A stretch of 64,000 nucleotides of DNA from Thiobacillus denitrificans (GTDB lineage: Bacteria; Pseudomonadota; Gammaproteobacteria; Burkholderiales; Thiobacillaceae). The notes under the pieces were generated by a model. It made no database searches and was not told the DNA's origin. It saw nothing but the letters and a program-made list of their open reading frames with translations. Location of the stretch: the NCBI GenBank assembly GCA_002403375.1, contig DHHQ01000017.1, positions 118,947-182,946 of the forward strand, written 5' to 3'. Position numbers and translations under genes: made by a program. Below are positions 29,009-38,149 of the stretch, one piece after another; the first letter of the stretch is position 1; the number at the start of each line of letters is the position of its first letter.

Positions 29009-30441
29009 CACGAGCGTTCCCCCGGCTGGTAGTCGAGCGCCATGATCAGCGCGCGGTCGCCGCGGCGCAGCAGCTCGATGCGGACGACGCCGGCCTCGGT
29101 CTCGAGCGCCGCCTCGCCCCTGCGCATCAGCGTCGCCTGGTAGCGGCCGCGGCCGCGCAGCCACTCGCCGTCCTGCGCCCACGCCATGTTCTCGAAGGCG
29201 ATGTGGCGCAGCTCGGTCGAGCGGAACAGCGTCTCGTGCGCACGGCGGATCTGCGGCTTGCCGCCGGCGTTGCCGATCGCGACCTCGTCGAACAGCGCCA
29301 TGAGGCCGGCGGTGTCGCCACGCTCGTAGCTCGCCATGAAGCGGGCGAGGGTGGCGTCGGGGTCGGGCTTCGCCGCGCGCGGCGCCACGGCGACCGCCGG
29401 TGCCGGCGGCGCGACCGGGGCAGCTGCAGCCGGCAGGGCAGGCGCGGCGGATTCCCCGGCCGGCGTTGCCGTGGGCGCGACCGCGGGCGCCTCGATCGGG
29501 GCGGGCGCCGTCCGCAGGGCGCCGACGGTCTGCGTCGGGGGCGTAGCGGGCGGGCGCGGCGCCTGCGCCATGACGCCAGCCTCGGGGACGGCCGGCGCGG
29601 CGGCGGGCTTCGCCTCGAGCGCGTTCGCGGAGCTGCGCGCCGGCTGGGCCGCCATGCGCGCAGCCGGTTCGGCGGCCGGCGCGATCGTCTCCTGCAGGGA
29701 TTCCGGGGCGGCGGCCGCAGCCTGCGGCGTCGGGGCGGCGTCGGGAACGCGGCCGGCCGGTTCGGCGAGCGCCAGCGGGGCTTCGACAGGCGTGTCCGCC
29801 GCGGCGAGGTGCGGGGCGGGCGGACGCGGGTTGCTCACGTAGACCGTGCCGACGACGGCCAGCGCGACGAGCGCGGTGCCGGCGAGCACCCACTGCGGCA
29901 GGTGGCGCGCGAGCCAGGGCGGCAGGCCGCGCCGGCGCCTGGGCCTGGCGTGGAGGGCGGCGCGCGGCGCGGGGGCGCCGGCCCGCCCGGCGGCGAGCGT
30001 CGCGTCGTAGCGGCGGCGCGCGTCCGGGTCGTGCAGCGTCGAATAGGCGAGGTTGATGCGGATCGCGAACGCGTCCTTCCAGTCTCCGTCGTGGCGCTCG
30101 CGGTCGGGGTGGAACACCCGCATCAGCAGGCGGTGGTGCTCCTTGATCTGCTCCGCCGTCGCGCCGGGCTCGAGGCCCAGCACGCGATAGTGGTCGGCAT
30201 CGTGGTGCAGCAGCACCTGCTCGACGAAGAACAGCGCCGCCGCGCGCAGCTCGTCAGGGCTCGCGAGTGCGGCGCAATCGAGGCCGGGGCGGCTGCCGCC
30301 CGCGAGCTTCAGCAGGGTGTCGATTCCCGCCGGCAGCGGCCCGCGCGCGTGCAGCAGGTCGGGGTGCCCGACCGGCGCGCGGTGGAAGGCCAGCGCCAGC
30401 GCGACCGTGTGCGCCGCGCGGGAGGTCCCACCCGCCGTCAT
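29008..30441 (-). CDS. membrane J-domain protein with SnoaL-like C-terminus
   Basis: 477 residues. A J-domain occupies about 80-150: HYRVLGLEPGATAEQIKEHH, then the obligatory HPD in LMRVFHPDRERH, and INLAYSTLHDPDARRRYD. A single membrane helix near 185-205 (VLAGTALVALAVVGTVYV) leads to a ~150-residue Ala/Pro-rich linker. The final ~115 residues (LARFMASYERGDTAGLMALF, then YQATLMRRGEAALETEAG) resemble an NTF2/SnoaL-like domain. The J-domain would recruit DnaK on the cytoplasmic side while the C-terminus is periplasmic. Its place between the Wzc kinase and ligase genes suggests a role in exopolysaccharide assembly. Confidence 0.7.
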   Translation of the reverse strand: MTAGGTSRAAHTVALALAFHRAPVGHPDLLHARGPLPAGIDTLLKLAGGSRPGLDCAALASPDELRAAALFFVEQVLLHHDADHYRVLGLEPGATAEQIKEHHRLLMRVFHPDRERHDGDWKDAFAIRINLAYSTLHDPDARRRYDATLAAGRAGAPAPRAALHARPRRRRGLPPWLARHLPQWVLAGTALVALAVVGTVYVSNPRPPAPHLAAADTPVEAPLALAEPAGRVPDAAPTPQAAAAAPESLQETIAPAAEPAARMAAQPARSSANALEAKPAAAPAVPEAGVMAQAPRPPATPPTQTVGALRTAPAPIEAPAVAPTATPAGESAAPALPAAAAPVAPPAPAVAVAPRAAKPDPDATLARFMASYERGDTAGLMALFDEVAIGNAGGKPQIRRAHETLFRSTELRHIAFENMAWAQDGEWLRGRGRYQATLMRRGEAALETEAGVVRIELLRRGDRALIMALDYQPGERS

Positions 30442-30442
30442 G

Positions 30443-32713
30443 TCAGGCCTTGGCCTCCGCGCCGCCGTACTGGTAGTAGTGGCTGCTGTAGTAGTCGTAG
30501 CTCTGGCCGCGCGCCTGCACCTTGGTCAGCACGCCGCCGAGCAAGTGGGTGCGGGTGCCGAGCAGGCGCTTGATCGCGCCGCGCGCGAAATCGCGGCGGG
30601 TGCTGCCCGACTCGACCACCAGCACTGTGGCGTCGGCGATGCTGCCCAGCAGCGGCGCATCGGCGAGCCCCAGCACCGGCGGGCCGTCGATGATGACCTG
30701 GTCGAACTTCTCGGCGGCGAGCGAGAGCAGCGACACCATCTTGGTGCTCGACACGAGCTCGGCCGGGTTGGGCGGCAGCGGGCCTGAGGTGATGACGAAG
30801 AGGTTGGGCACCTCGGTGCCCTGGGTAATGTCGACCGGCTTGGCGTCGCCGGCGAGGTAGTTGGTGAGGCCGTGTTCGTTCGGCAGCTCGAGGTTGCCGT
30901 GCAGCGAGGCCTTGCGCAGGTCGCCGTCGATCAGCAGCACGGTCTTGCCCATCTGCGCGACCTGCATCGCGAGGCTCAGCGCCGTCGTGCTCTTGCCCTC
31001 GCCCATCGACGCGCTGGTCACCATCAGCACGCGCGGCATGCCGTCGGCGGTCGAGAACTGCAGCGCGGTGCGCAGCGAGCGGTAGGCCTCGGCGAAGTGC
31101 GAGCGGATGTCGAGGTTCTCCTGGTAGAGCTTCCTGCCGGTCTCGGCGCGGGTGTGCGGAATCAGGCCCAGCACCGGCAGGCCGAGCTGCTGCTCGAGCT
31201 CGTCGGACTGCTTGATGGTGTCGTCGAGGTGCTCGAACAGGAAGGCCAGCCCGATGCCGCCGAACAGCCCGAGGAAGATCGCGATCATCAGGCTGCGGCG
31301 CGGGTTCGGCGTGTGCGGGTAGGACGGCACCTCGGCGCGGTCGACGACCGAGATGTTGTTGGTGCCGACGCCGCCGGCGACGCCGACTTCCTTCAGTCGT
31401 TGCAGCAGGCCCTCGTAGAGCTGGCGGCTGGTGTCCACCTCGCGCTTGAGGATGTTGTACTGGATGCTGCGGTCCTGCTCGCCGAGGATGCTCTGGCGGC
31501 TTTCCCTGAGCTTCGCGGTCAGCGCGTTCTCGAGTTCCTGGGCGGCGAGGTAGCGCGCCCTGATGACGCTGCGCACGTTGCCGACTTCCGTCCCGATCAT
31601 CGCGTCGATCTCGGATATCTGCCCGGCGATCAGCTCCATCTTCGGGTAGCCCGGCTTGTAGATCTTGAGGCCTTCCTGGTACTCGGCCTCGAGCTTCGAT
31701 TTGCGCTCCTTGAGGCCCTGGATCGTCTTGTTGTCGAGGATCTCGGGCAGCCCGTAGATCGCCGCGCCCTGCACGCTGTTGTACAGGCTCTCGGCGCGGA
31801 TGCGATCCTGCTGCGCCTGGGTCAGCGCGCTGGAGAAGCCCTGCAGCGCCTGGGTGTCGACGGCGTCGCCGTCGCCCACCTTGACGAGCTCCTGCTCGCG
31901 GGCGAACGCGACCAGCGCCTTCTCCGATTCCTCGAGCTTGGCCTGCACCTGCTGCAGGCGGTCCTGCAGGAAGGTCTTGGCGTAGGAGGTGGCGTCGAGG
32001 CGGCGCGCGAGATTCTGGTTGATGAAGACGGTCGCCATCGAGTTGGCGATGTCGGCGGCGAGCTTCGCGTCGGGGCTGTCGAAGTGCACGCGCAGCAGGC
32101 GCGAATAGCCGACCGGCTCGATCGTCAGCCCGCCCTGCACCGCGCCGACGATGCCGCGCGTCTTCGCGGCAATCTGCTCGCTCGACAGCGGGCCGTCCTT
32201 CGGCGCGGTTTCCCCGCCCTTCAGCCACGGCAGCAGGGTCTGCAGCAGCGACGGCTCGGGCGGCCGGTTGAACGCCGGGTGCTCTGTCAGATTGAGTTCG
32301 TTGACCACGCGCTCGGCGGTGGCGCGGCTGCGCAGCACCTCGTGCTGGGTGCGCATGTAGTCGTAAACGTCGCCGCCGGCCTGCGTCGTCACCGACTCGT
32401 ACTTGACGATGTTGAGTTCCTCGGCGTCGATCTGCAGCGTGGTGCTGGCGCGGTAGATCGGCGTCGTCAGGTAGGTCGCGGTCATCACCGCGGCGACGAC
32501 GATCGCGAAGAAGGTCGCCACCGTCCACTTGCGCCGCATCACGACGGCCCAGTAGGCACGCAGGTTGAGCGAGTCGGTCTCTTCCTCTTCCGTCAGCCAG
32601 TCCTGCTTCGCCTGCGTGGCGAGCGCTGTGTCGCGGCGCTCGACCAAGGCGCGCGAGCGGCGCGAGGCGGCATCCGCGTCGTCAGGGGGCAGGGTGTCGT
32701 CGGGTTGGGCCAT
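30443..32713 (-). CDS. Wzc-type polysaccharide co-polymerase and tyrosine autokinase
   Basis: 756 residues. The N-terminal Wzz-type domain has two membrane helices (WTVATFFAIVVAAVMTATYL near 55, and SLMIAIFLGLFGGIGLAFLF near 475) enclosing a long coiled periplasmic part. The cytoplasmic BY-kinase has Walker A in SASMGEGKSTTALSLA, Walker A' in VLLIDGDLRKASL and Walker B in VIIDGPPVL. The C-terminus YDYYSSHYYQYGG is the tyrosine cluster that is autophosphorylated. With Wza (32813) and the PHP phosphatase (33539) it forms the standard export-control trio. Its stop is one base from the J-domain gene start. Confidence 0.93.
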   Translation of the reverse strand: MAQPDDTLPPDDADAASRRSRALVERRDTALATQAKQDWLTEEEETDSLNLRAYWAVVMRRKWTVATFFAIVVAAVMTATYLTTPIYRASTTLQIDAEELNIVKYESVTTQAGGDVYDYMRTQHEVLRSRATAERVVNELNLTEHPAFNRPPEPSLLQTLLPWLKGGETAPKDGPLSSEQIAAKTRGIVGAVQGGLTIEPVGYSRLLRVHFDSPDAKLAADIANSMATVFINQNLARRLDATSYAKTFLQDRLQQVQAKLEESEKALVAFAREQELVKVGDGDAVDTQALQGFSSALTQAQQDRIRAESLYNSVQGAAIYGLPEILDNKTIQGLKERKSKLEAEYQEGLKIYKPGYPKMELIAGQISEIDAMIGTEVGNVRSVIRARYLAAQELENALTAKLRESRQSILGEQDRSIQYNILKREVDTSRQLYEGLLQRLKEVGVAGGVGTNNISVVDRAEVPSYPHTPNPRRSLMIAIFLGLFGGIGLAFLFEHLDDTIKQSDELEQQLGLPVLGLIPHTRAETGRKLYQENLDIRSHFAEAYRSLRTALQFSTADGMPRVLMVTSASMGEGKSTTALSLAMQVAQMGKTVLLIDGDLRKASLHGNLELPNEHGLTNYLAGDAKPVDITQGTEVPNLFVITSGPLPPNPAELVSSTKMVSLLSLAAEKFDQVIIDGPPVLGLADAPLLGSIADATVLVVESGSTRRDFARGAIKRLLGTRTHLLGGVLTKVQARGQSYDYYSSHYYQYGGAEAKA

Positions 32714-32812
32714 GGCGGTACGGGTCTACAGGTTGATGCATCCGCCGAGGGGCAAGGGGGCCGGCTGGCCGGCGCGCCTGCGGGGATCGATGGGGAGAAC
32801 GCGGCTGACGGA

Positions 32813-33514
32813 TCAGAAAAACAGGCCGAAGATCGAGACGTCGCGCAGGGTTTCGGTCACGCCCTTGAGTGCAGAGAGGGCCTTCGACTTGCCTACCACG
32901 ATGACGTCACCGGCGAGTAGCGGCGGATCCGCAGCTTCGCCCTTGCGGATCGGAGCGAGGTCGTAGTCGAGCACTTCACGCGTGCCATTGGGATGGTCGC
33001 GGATCACCCTGATGTCGCTCTCGTTGGACAGCTTGTCGAGCCCGCCCGCCATCGCGACCGCCTGCATCAGCGTGGTGCGGCCGCTGACCGGGAACACCCC
33101 GGCACGGTTGACGTTGCCGCTCACCGTCACGCGCTGGCTGACGAATTCCTTGATGAACACGCTGACCTGCGGATCCTGCAGGTACTTCTCCTGCAGCTTC
33201 TGCGCGATCCGCGCCTCGAGCTGCTGGCCGGTGAGGCCGCCGGCCTGGACCTGGCCGATCAGCGGCAGCGTCAGTTCGCCGCGGCCGTTGACGCGCACCG
33301 TGCGCGACAGTTCGGGCACCTGGAACACCGACACCTCGAGCAGGTCCGACGGGCCGATGCGGTAGTCGTCGACGATCTCCGCCAGCGGATCGTCGGCGGG
33401 CGTCGCGGCGGACGGGACCGCGGCCGGGACGGCGGCTTCGTTGTCGCCGGGGGCGGCGGCGGCGGGCAGGGCGAGGCCGGCCAGCAGGCAGACGGCAAGG
33501 AGGTTCAGCTTCAT
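32813..33514 (-). CDS. Wza/BexD-type polysaccharide export protein
   Basis: 233 residues with a signal peptide (LLAVCLLAGLALPAAAA). A Poly_export domain (YRIGPSDLLEVSVFQVPELS) and SLBB-like repeats (VTVSGNVNRAGVFPVSGRTT) follow. No lipobox Cys is present at the cleavage site, so unlike E. coli Wza it may not be a lipoprotein. It is short for the family and has a single SLBB unit, as is common in EpsA/GumB-type channels. It forms the outer-membrane exit pore partnering the Wzc-type kinase 99 bp downstream. Confidence 0.9.
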   Translation of the reverse strand: MKLNLLAVCLLAGLALPAAAAPGDNEAAVPAAVPSAATPADDPLAEIVDDYRIGPSDLLEVSVFQVPELSRTVRVNGRGELTLPLIGQVQAGGLTGQQLEARIAQKLQEKYLQDPQVSVFIKEFVSQRVTVSGNVNRAGVFPVSGRTTLMQAVAMAGGLDKLSNESDIRVIRDHPNGTREVLDYDLAPIRKGEAADPPLLAGDVIVVGKSKALSALKGVTETLRDVSIFGLFF

Positions 33515-33538
33515 TGGTTCACTCCCTCGGGGGTGGGG

Positions 33539-34324
33539 TCAGGCGGCGCGCCCGAACAGGCGCTGCCAAAGGCCGGGCGCGGGGGCCCTGCCGCGCGGCG
33601 GCATGGCGTCGGGGGCCAGGTTGCGGAGTATACCGAGCGGCCGGGTCTCGACCAAATGGGTCGCCTCGGCCTCGCCGACCCACTGCGCCGCGGCCTCGCG
33701 GCCCTCGGCGAGCAGCGGCGGACGGCGCTCGGGATGGTGGGCGTCGGTGGCGAGGAGGTCGACCCGGCCCTCGTCGAGCATGCGCTCGCCCCAGTAGCGC
33801 GCGGCCTTGCCGAAGCGGCCGGTGAGGCTGCCCGCGGTCACCTGCATCCACACGCCGCGGTCGGACAGCCGGCAGAAGGTCTTGTAGTGGTCCTCGATCC
33901 AGGAGAGCCGCTCGGGGTGGGTGACCACCGGCACGTAGCCTGCGGCGACCAGCGCGAACACGAAGCCCTCGAAGTTGGGCGGCGCGACGTGGTGCGGCGG
34001 CTCCAGCAAAAAGTAGCGGCTGTCGTTGAGCGTCGGAACGGTGCCGGCCTTGAGGCGCGGCAGCAGGTCGGGCGAGACGTGGGCGTCGGCGCCGCAGGTC
34101 AGCTCGAGCGCGATGCCTGCCTCGGCGAACGCCTGCCGCAACGCGGCGACCTGCGCGCGGATGCCAGCGCTGTCGTTCTCGAACATGCCCGGGTAGATGT
34201 GCGGGGTGCAGGCGATCGCGGTGATGCCGTCGTCGACCGCCATGCGCGCCATCGCCAGCGACGCCGCGAGGTCGGGCGCGCCGTCGTCGTTGCCCGGCAG
34301 CAGGTGGCAGTGCAGGTCAATCAT
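33539..34324 (-). CDS. CpsB/CapC-type PHP-domain tyrosine phosphatase
   Basis: 261 residues of the PHP fold with metal ligands in the canonical places: DLHCHLLPGNDDGA at the N-terminus, ACTPHIYPG, TCGADAHVSPD, VVTHPERL and ATDAHHPERRPP. Manganese-dependent phosphatases of this type remove phosphate from BY-kinases, here presumably the Wzc-type kinase two genes downstream. Its start overlaps the WecA-like gene stop by 8 bp. Confidence 0.88.
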   Translation of the reverse strand: MIDLHCHLLPGNDDGAPDLAASLAMARMAVDDGITAIACTPHIYPGMFENDSAGIRAQVAALRQAFAEAGIALELTCGADAHVSPDLLPRLKAGTVPTLNDSRYFLLEPPHHVAPPNFEGFVFALVAAGYVPVVTHPERLSWIEDHYKTFCRLSDRGVWMQVTAGSLTGRFGKAARYWGERMLDEGRVDLLATDAHHPERRPPLLAEGREAAAQWVGEAEATHLVETRPLGILRNLAPDAMPPRGRAPAPGLWQRLFGRAA

Positions 34325-35447
34325 GGGCGGGCTTCGCCTCGCCGGCGTGCGGCTCGTGATGGGCGATCGCCTCCATGCCGTCGTGCAGGCGGCGCACCCG
34401 CTTCATCAGCTTCCACGCGTGCAGCACGCCGTAGAGATAGCAGCCGAACAGCGCGAGGAAGGCGTAGAACATCACGTACTCGGGCACGCCCGCCGCCCAG
34501 CCCGCCACGCCGATGCCGGCGAGCAGCGTCGCCATCGCGTAGACGACGACCACCGTCTGGCCGGGCGTGAAGCCGGCGCGCAGCAGGATGTGGTGCAGGT
34601 GCTCGCGGTCGGCCGCGAACGGGCTGCGGCCCTTGAGCACGCGGCGGATCATCAGCGCGGTGGTGTCCATCAGCGGCACCGCGAGGATCCAGATCGCGGT
34701 GATCGGGGTGAACACCTGACGGACCTCGGCCAGGTTCACCGCATACCAGGCGAGCGAGAAGCCGAGCAGCACGCTGCCCGCGTCGCCCATGAACACCAGC
34801 GCCTGCGGGCGCCAGGGGGTGCGCAGGTTGAACAGCATGAAGCCGGCGACGCCCGCGATCAGCGGCAGCAGCAGGGTGGTGTGGAGCTGGCCGATGGCGG
34901 CGACGAAGCCGGCGAACACCAGCAGCGCGATCAGCGCGATGCCGCCCGCGATGCCGCCCGCCAGGCCGTCGACGCCGTCGATCATGTTGATCGCGTTGAT
35001 CACGCCGAGCACCGCGAACACCGTGATCGGGCCGGCCAGCACGCCGGTGGTGACGTCGCCGAAGCCGAACAGGTCGCCGAAGTTGTCGAGCCGGATGTCG
35101 GCGCCGTAGACCATGATCGACGCCGCGATCGCCTGCAGCACGAAGCGCACGCGGGGGCGCAGGTCGGCGCGGTCGTCGACGTAGCCGGTCGCCACCAGCA
35201 GCGAGACCGCGGCGAGGAAGAAAGCGTGGCGCGGCTGGAACGCGTCCATCGCCCAGACCGCCGCCGCCACCGCGAGCAGGCCGCCGAACATCCCGAGCCC
35301 GCCGACCAGCGGGATCAGCCCGTGGTGCTGCTTGCGCCCGCCGGGGGCGTCGACGACCCCGAGCTGGACCGCGTGGCGGCGGAAGAAAACGATCAAAGCG
35401 GCCGTGACCGGAAAGGCGAGGATCTGGAGCAGAAGTACGTCGTTCAT
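34317..35447 (-). CDS. WecA/TagO-like undecaprenyl-phosphate sugar-1-phosphate transferase
   Basis: 376 residues and about eleven membrane segments (glycosyltransferase family 4 of the MraY/WecA type). Motifs: LGVVDAPGGRKQHHGLIPLVGG near the N-terminus, VINAINMIDGVDGLAGG with the catalytic Asp residues, and the His-rich loop DREHLHHILLRAG. It loads the first sugar phosphate, probably GlcNAc-1-P, onto undecaprenyl phosphate. ATG 35447 is chosen because homologues start just before the first helix; the ORF can be opened to 35519. It probably heads the export sub-operon running to 25622. Confidence 0.9.
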   Translation of the reverse strand: MNDVLLLQILAFPVTAALIVFFRRHAVQLGVVDAPGGRKQHHGLIPLVGGLGMFGGLLAVAAAVWAMDAFQPRHAFFLAAVSLLVATGYVDDRADLRPRVRFVLQAIAASIMVYGADIRLDNFGDLFGFGDVTTGVLAGPITVFAVLGVINAINMIDGVDGLAGGIAGGIALIALLVFAGFVAAIGQLHTTLLLPLIAGVAGFMLFNLRTPWRPQALVFMGDAGSVLLGFSLAWYAVNLAEVRQVFTPITAIWILAVPLMDTTALMIRRVLKGRSPFAADREHLHHILLRAGFTPGQTVVVVYAMATLLAGIGVAGWAAGVPEYVMFYAFLALFGCYLYGVLHAWKLMKRVRRLHDGMEAIAHHEPHAGEAKPAHD

Positions 35448-35799
35448 CGTGTTGCGGTAATTCCCTGAGCGCTTGCGTGACACCGCCGACCCGGCCTGCA
35501 GGAAGCGTGCCAGGGTCATGTCTGGTTAACGGTGTCCGGTCTTGTTTTCTTGATCGGGCGGACTCAAGCCGGCGTTGCGCCGGTCGGTCGGCCATCAGGC
35601 GGATTGTAATTGATGTGGCGCCGCCATTTGTGACTTTTATACTACGGCCGGCGCAAGGGGATCAGGGGCCGGCCGGGTGCTGGGCACTCGTGGGGGGTGA
35701 TGAATTCTCGACTCGTCGCCCCCGGGTTGCCGGAAGGCGGGACATGCGCCCGCAGCAAGGCGGCCGGCAACCGGGACGTCCGGAATACCGGCCGGACCG
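35448..35799. other. 352-bp intergenic region inside the polysaccharide locus
   Basis: Separates the upstream sugar-assembly genes from the WecA-to-ligase block. It contains a relatively AT-rich patch near 35605-35645, including TATAAAA on the minus strand at 35636-35642, which is a plausible promoter area for the downstream block. No gene, hairpin terminator or repeat is convincing. Confidence 0.4.
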
Positions 35800-36936
35800 T
35801 CAGTGCGAGTCGCCGCGCCTGCGCAGCCCGCCGAGGGCGCGCCGCAGGTAGAGCCACGGCAGCCAGCCCGGGCGTGCATCGGCAAAGCGCTCGCGCATAT
35901 AGTCCGCCGGCGGAAAGGCCAGCTCGCGCACGTAGCGCAGCCTGGCGGCAAGGTCGTCGTGCGCGCACAGGTTCATCCAGCGGCGGCGCAGGTGGCCGGC
36001 GTCGAGGTAGACCGCCGGGCGCTCGACCGGCCCCGGCCGCGCGAGCGCTTCGATGACCTCCGCCGGCACCGCGGTCGCGAAGCAGCGCTGCGTCTGTTCG
36101 ATCCCCTCCAGGCACACCGCGCGCAGGCCCTTCTGTTCGGCGCGCGTCAGGAATTCGGTCCACTGCGACGGGCTCAGCGCCTGCGCCAGCAGATGGATGT
36201 CGTACAGCCAGATCAGCCGGTCGCCGCTGTAGTGCGCCACGCCGTCGACGTAGTAGGGCGCCTGCTTGTGACCGGCGCGGTGCATGCAGGCGATCAGCAG
36301 CGCGTGCACCGGCCCCGCCGCGAGCGCGTGCGGCGATAGCGCGGGCAGCGGCACGGCGTCGCGGCGCAGCTCGCCGTAGTCGAACAGCCGCGCCAGCAGT
36401 TCCGAGTTGTTGATCTTCCAGTGCAGGTCGAGCGTGTGTTCGCCCCCGCCCGGCACCTCGCGCGTGAGGCAGGCCTGGTAGCTCGTCAGCTCGCCGAGCT
36501 CGAGCATGCGGGCAAACCCGAGCGCGGCCAGCGCGTCCAGCGTCCGCGCCTTGTCCCGGGGGGGCACGAAGAGGTCGGTGTCGCCGCGCGTCCGCAATGC
36601 CGGGCCGGGGAAGAGCGAATACGCCAGCGCCGTGCCCTTGAACAGCACCGGCTCGACGCCGATCCGCGCCAGTGCGGCGAGCATCTCGGCCACCACCTGC
36701 TGGTGGCGCAGCTCCCACATCGTCCCGCCGAGCGCCTGCCGGTGCAGCGTTTCGAGCACGGCGGCCGGCCAGTCGGCGGCGCCGTGCAGGCGCTCGTAAA
36801 GCAGGGCCTGCACCCCGTGGTATTCGCTGCGCGCGAGAAAGGCGTCGGCCAGCGCCGGATCGTCCGCATCCGGCCAGGCCGGATGCTCCCCGCGTAGCAC
36901 GGCGCACATCAGGGATTCAACGATCCGGGTGTTCAC
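35800..36936 (-). CDS. nucleotidyltransferase-fold protein (PF14907-like)
   Basis: 378 residues. The segment GVEPVLFKGTALAYSLFPGPALRTRGDTDLFV has the GD-x-D pattern of nucleotidyltransferase-fold proteins, followed by HTLDLHWKINN. This matches the uncharacterised nucleotidyltransferase family often found in exopolysaccharide and PEP-CTERM loci. The substrate is unknown. Its first 20 bases overlap the 3' end of the upstream glycosyltransferase gene, so the two are co-translated. Confidence 0.75.
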   Translation of the reverse strand: MNTRIVESLMCAVLRGEHPAWPDADDPALADAFLARSEYHGVQALLYERLHGAADWPAAVLETLHRQALGGTMWELRHQQVVAEMLAALARIGVEPVLFKGTALAYSLFPGPALRTRGDTDLFVPPRDKARTLDALAALGFARMLELGELTSYQACLTREVPGGGEHTLDLHWKINNSELLARLFDYGELRRDAVPLPALSPHALAAGPVHALLIACMHRAGHKQAPYYVDGVAHYSGDRLIWLYDIHLLAQALSPSQWTEFLTRAEQKGLRAVCLEGIEQTQRCFATAVPAEVIEALARPGPVERPAVYLDAGHLRRRWMNLCAHDDLAARLRYVRELAFPPADYMRERFADARPGWLPWLYLRRALGGLRRRGDSH

Positions 36937-38149
36937 AAATCACCTTGTCGATCTGGAAAACGTTTGGCCCGACCAGGGCGCCATCGGCTACCTCACCTGC
37001 GGGTGCGCAGCCCCCGCCGCGAACAGACTGTGCCTCCCCGTAAATCTCCCGAATCACCTTCAGATACGCATCGACCACAAACCGCTCGTCGAACTCCCGC
37101 TCGACCTTCTCCCTTCCGCACCGGCCCATTTCGGTCCGCTCCGCGTGCGACATCCCGATCACCCGTTCCATCTTCTCCGCCAGGTCGTCGGCGTCCTTCA
37201 CCCGGCACAGGTAGCCGTTCACCCCGTCGTCCACCACCTCGCGGCAGCCCACCGCGTCGGTGGCGACGAGCGGCCGCGCCATCGCCGCCGCCTCCAGCAG
37301 CGTCCGCGGCGTGCCCTCGCGGTACGACGGCAGCACCACGCAGTCCGCCTCGGTGATCTGCTCGCGCACGTCGTCGCTCACGCCGAGGTAGCTCACCACC
37401 CCCTCGGCCACCCATTCGTCCATCTGCGCCCGCGAGATCGCCGCCGGGTTCTGCACGTCGAGAAAGCCCAGCAGGCAGAACTCCGCATCCGGGTAGCGCT
37501 GCCGCAATACGCGCGCCGCCGCCACATATTCCCCCACCCCCTTGTCCCACAGCATGCGGGCGATCAGCAGAAACCGGATGCGGCCGGCCGCCGCAGGCAG
37601 CGGCGCCGGCGCGAACCGCGTCAGATCGACCCCCGACCCCGGCACCCGCCCCGTCACCTCCGAGCGCACCAGCCCCCCCTCGACGAACATCCCCAGATCC
37701 TCGTCGTTCTGGAAAAACACCCGCCGCGAACGCGACAGCGCCAGCCGATACAGCCCCCGCACCACCCGCGTCACCGGACTGTTGCGGATGAACACCGCGC
37801 CCAGCCCGGCGATGTTGTTGACTACCGGTATCCCCAGCCCGTGCGCCGCCAGCGAGCCGTACACGTTGGGCTTCACCGTATAGCCCAGGTACACCGCCGG
37901 GCGCTCGCGCCGCAGCAGGCGGTGAAAGCGCCACAACAGCAGCAGGTCCCGCCCCGGATGCGTGCCCTGGTTGTCCATCGGCAGCGGCACGAAACGGCAG
38001 CCCAGCGCGGCCAGCCGCGGCGCGTATTCGTCGTGCGGCGCCACCGCCACCACCTCATAGCCTTCCGCCACCAGTGCGCGGATCAGCCCCGCACGAAAGT
38101 TCACCAGATTCCACGCCAGGTTCAGCGCGATCACGACTCGTTTGTTCAT
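36917..38149 (-). CDS. GT4-type glycosyltransferase
   Basis: 410 residues, GT-B fold. The N-terminal part begins VVIALNLAWNLVNFRAGLIR as in bacillosamine or GalNAc transferases of the PglA/CapM type. The C-terminal half has RFLLIARMLWDKGVGEYVAA and the donor-binding EX7E motif YREGTPRTLLEAAAMARPLVATD. It adds one sugar to the lipid-linked repeat unit; donor unknown. It overlaps the EpsG-like gene by four bases and the nucleotidyltransferase gene by 20 bp. Confidence 0.88.
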   Translation of the reverse strand: MNKRVVIALNLAWNLVNFRAGLIRALVAEGYEVVAVAPHDEYAPRLAALGCRFVPLPMDNQGTHPGRDLLLLWRFHRLLRRERPAVYLGYTVKPNVYGSLAAHGLGIPVVNNIAGLGAVFIRNSPVTRVVRGLYRLALSRSRRVFFQNDEDLGMFVEGGLVRSEVTGRVPGSGVDLTRFAPAPLPAAAGRIRFLLIARMLWDKGVGEYVAAARVLRQRYPDAEFCLLGFLDVQNPAAISRAQMDEWVAEGVVSYLGVSDDVREQITEADCVVLPSYREGTPRTLLEAAAMARPLVATDAVGCREVVDDGVNGYLCRVKDADDLAEKMERVIGMSHAERTEMGRCGREKVEREFDERFVVDAYLKVIREIYGEAQSVRGGGCAPAGEVADGALVGPNVFQIDKVICEHPDR

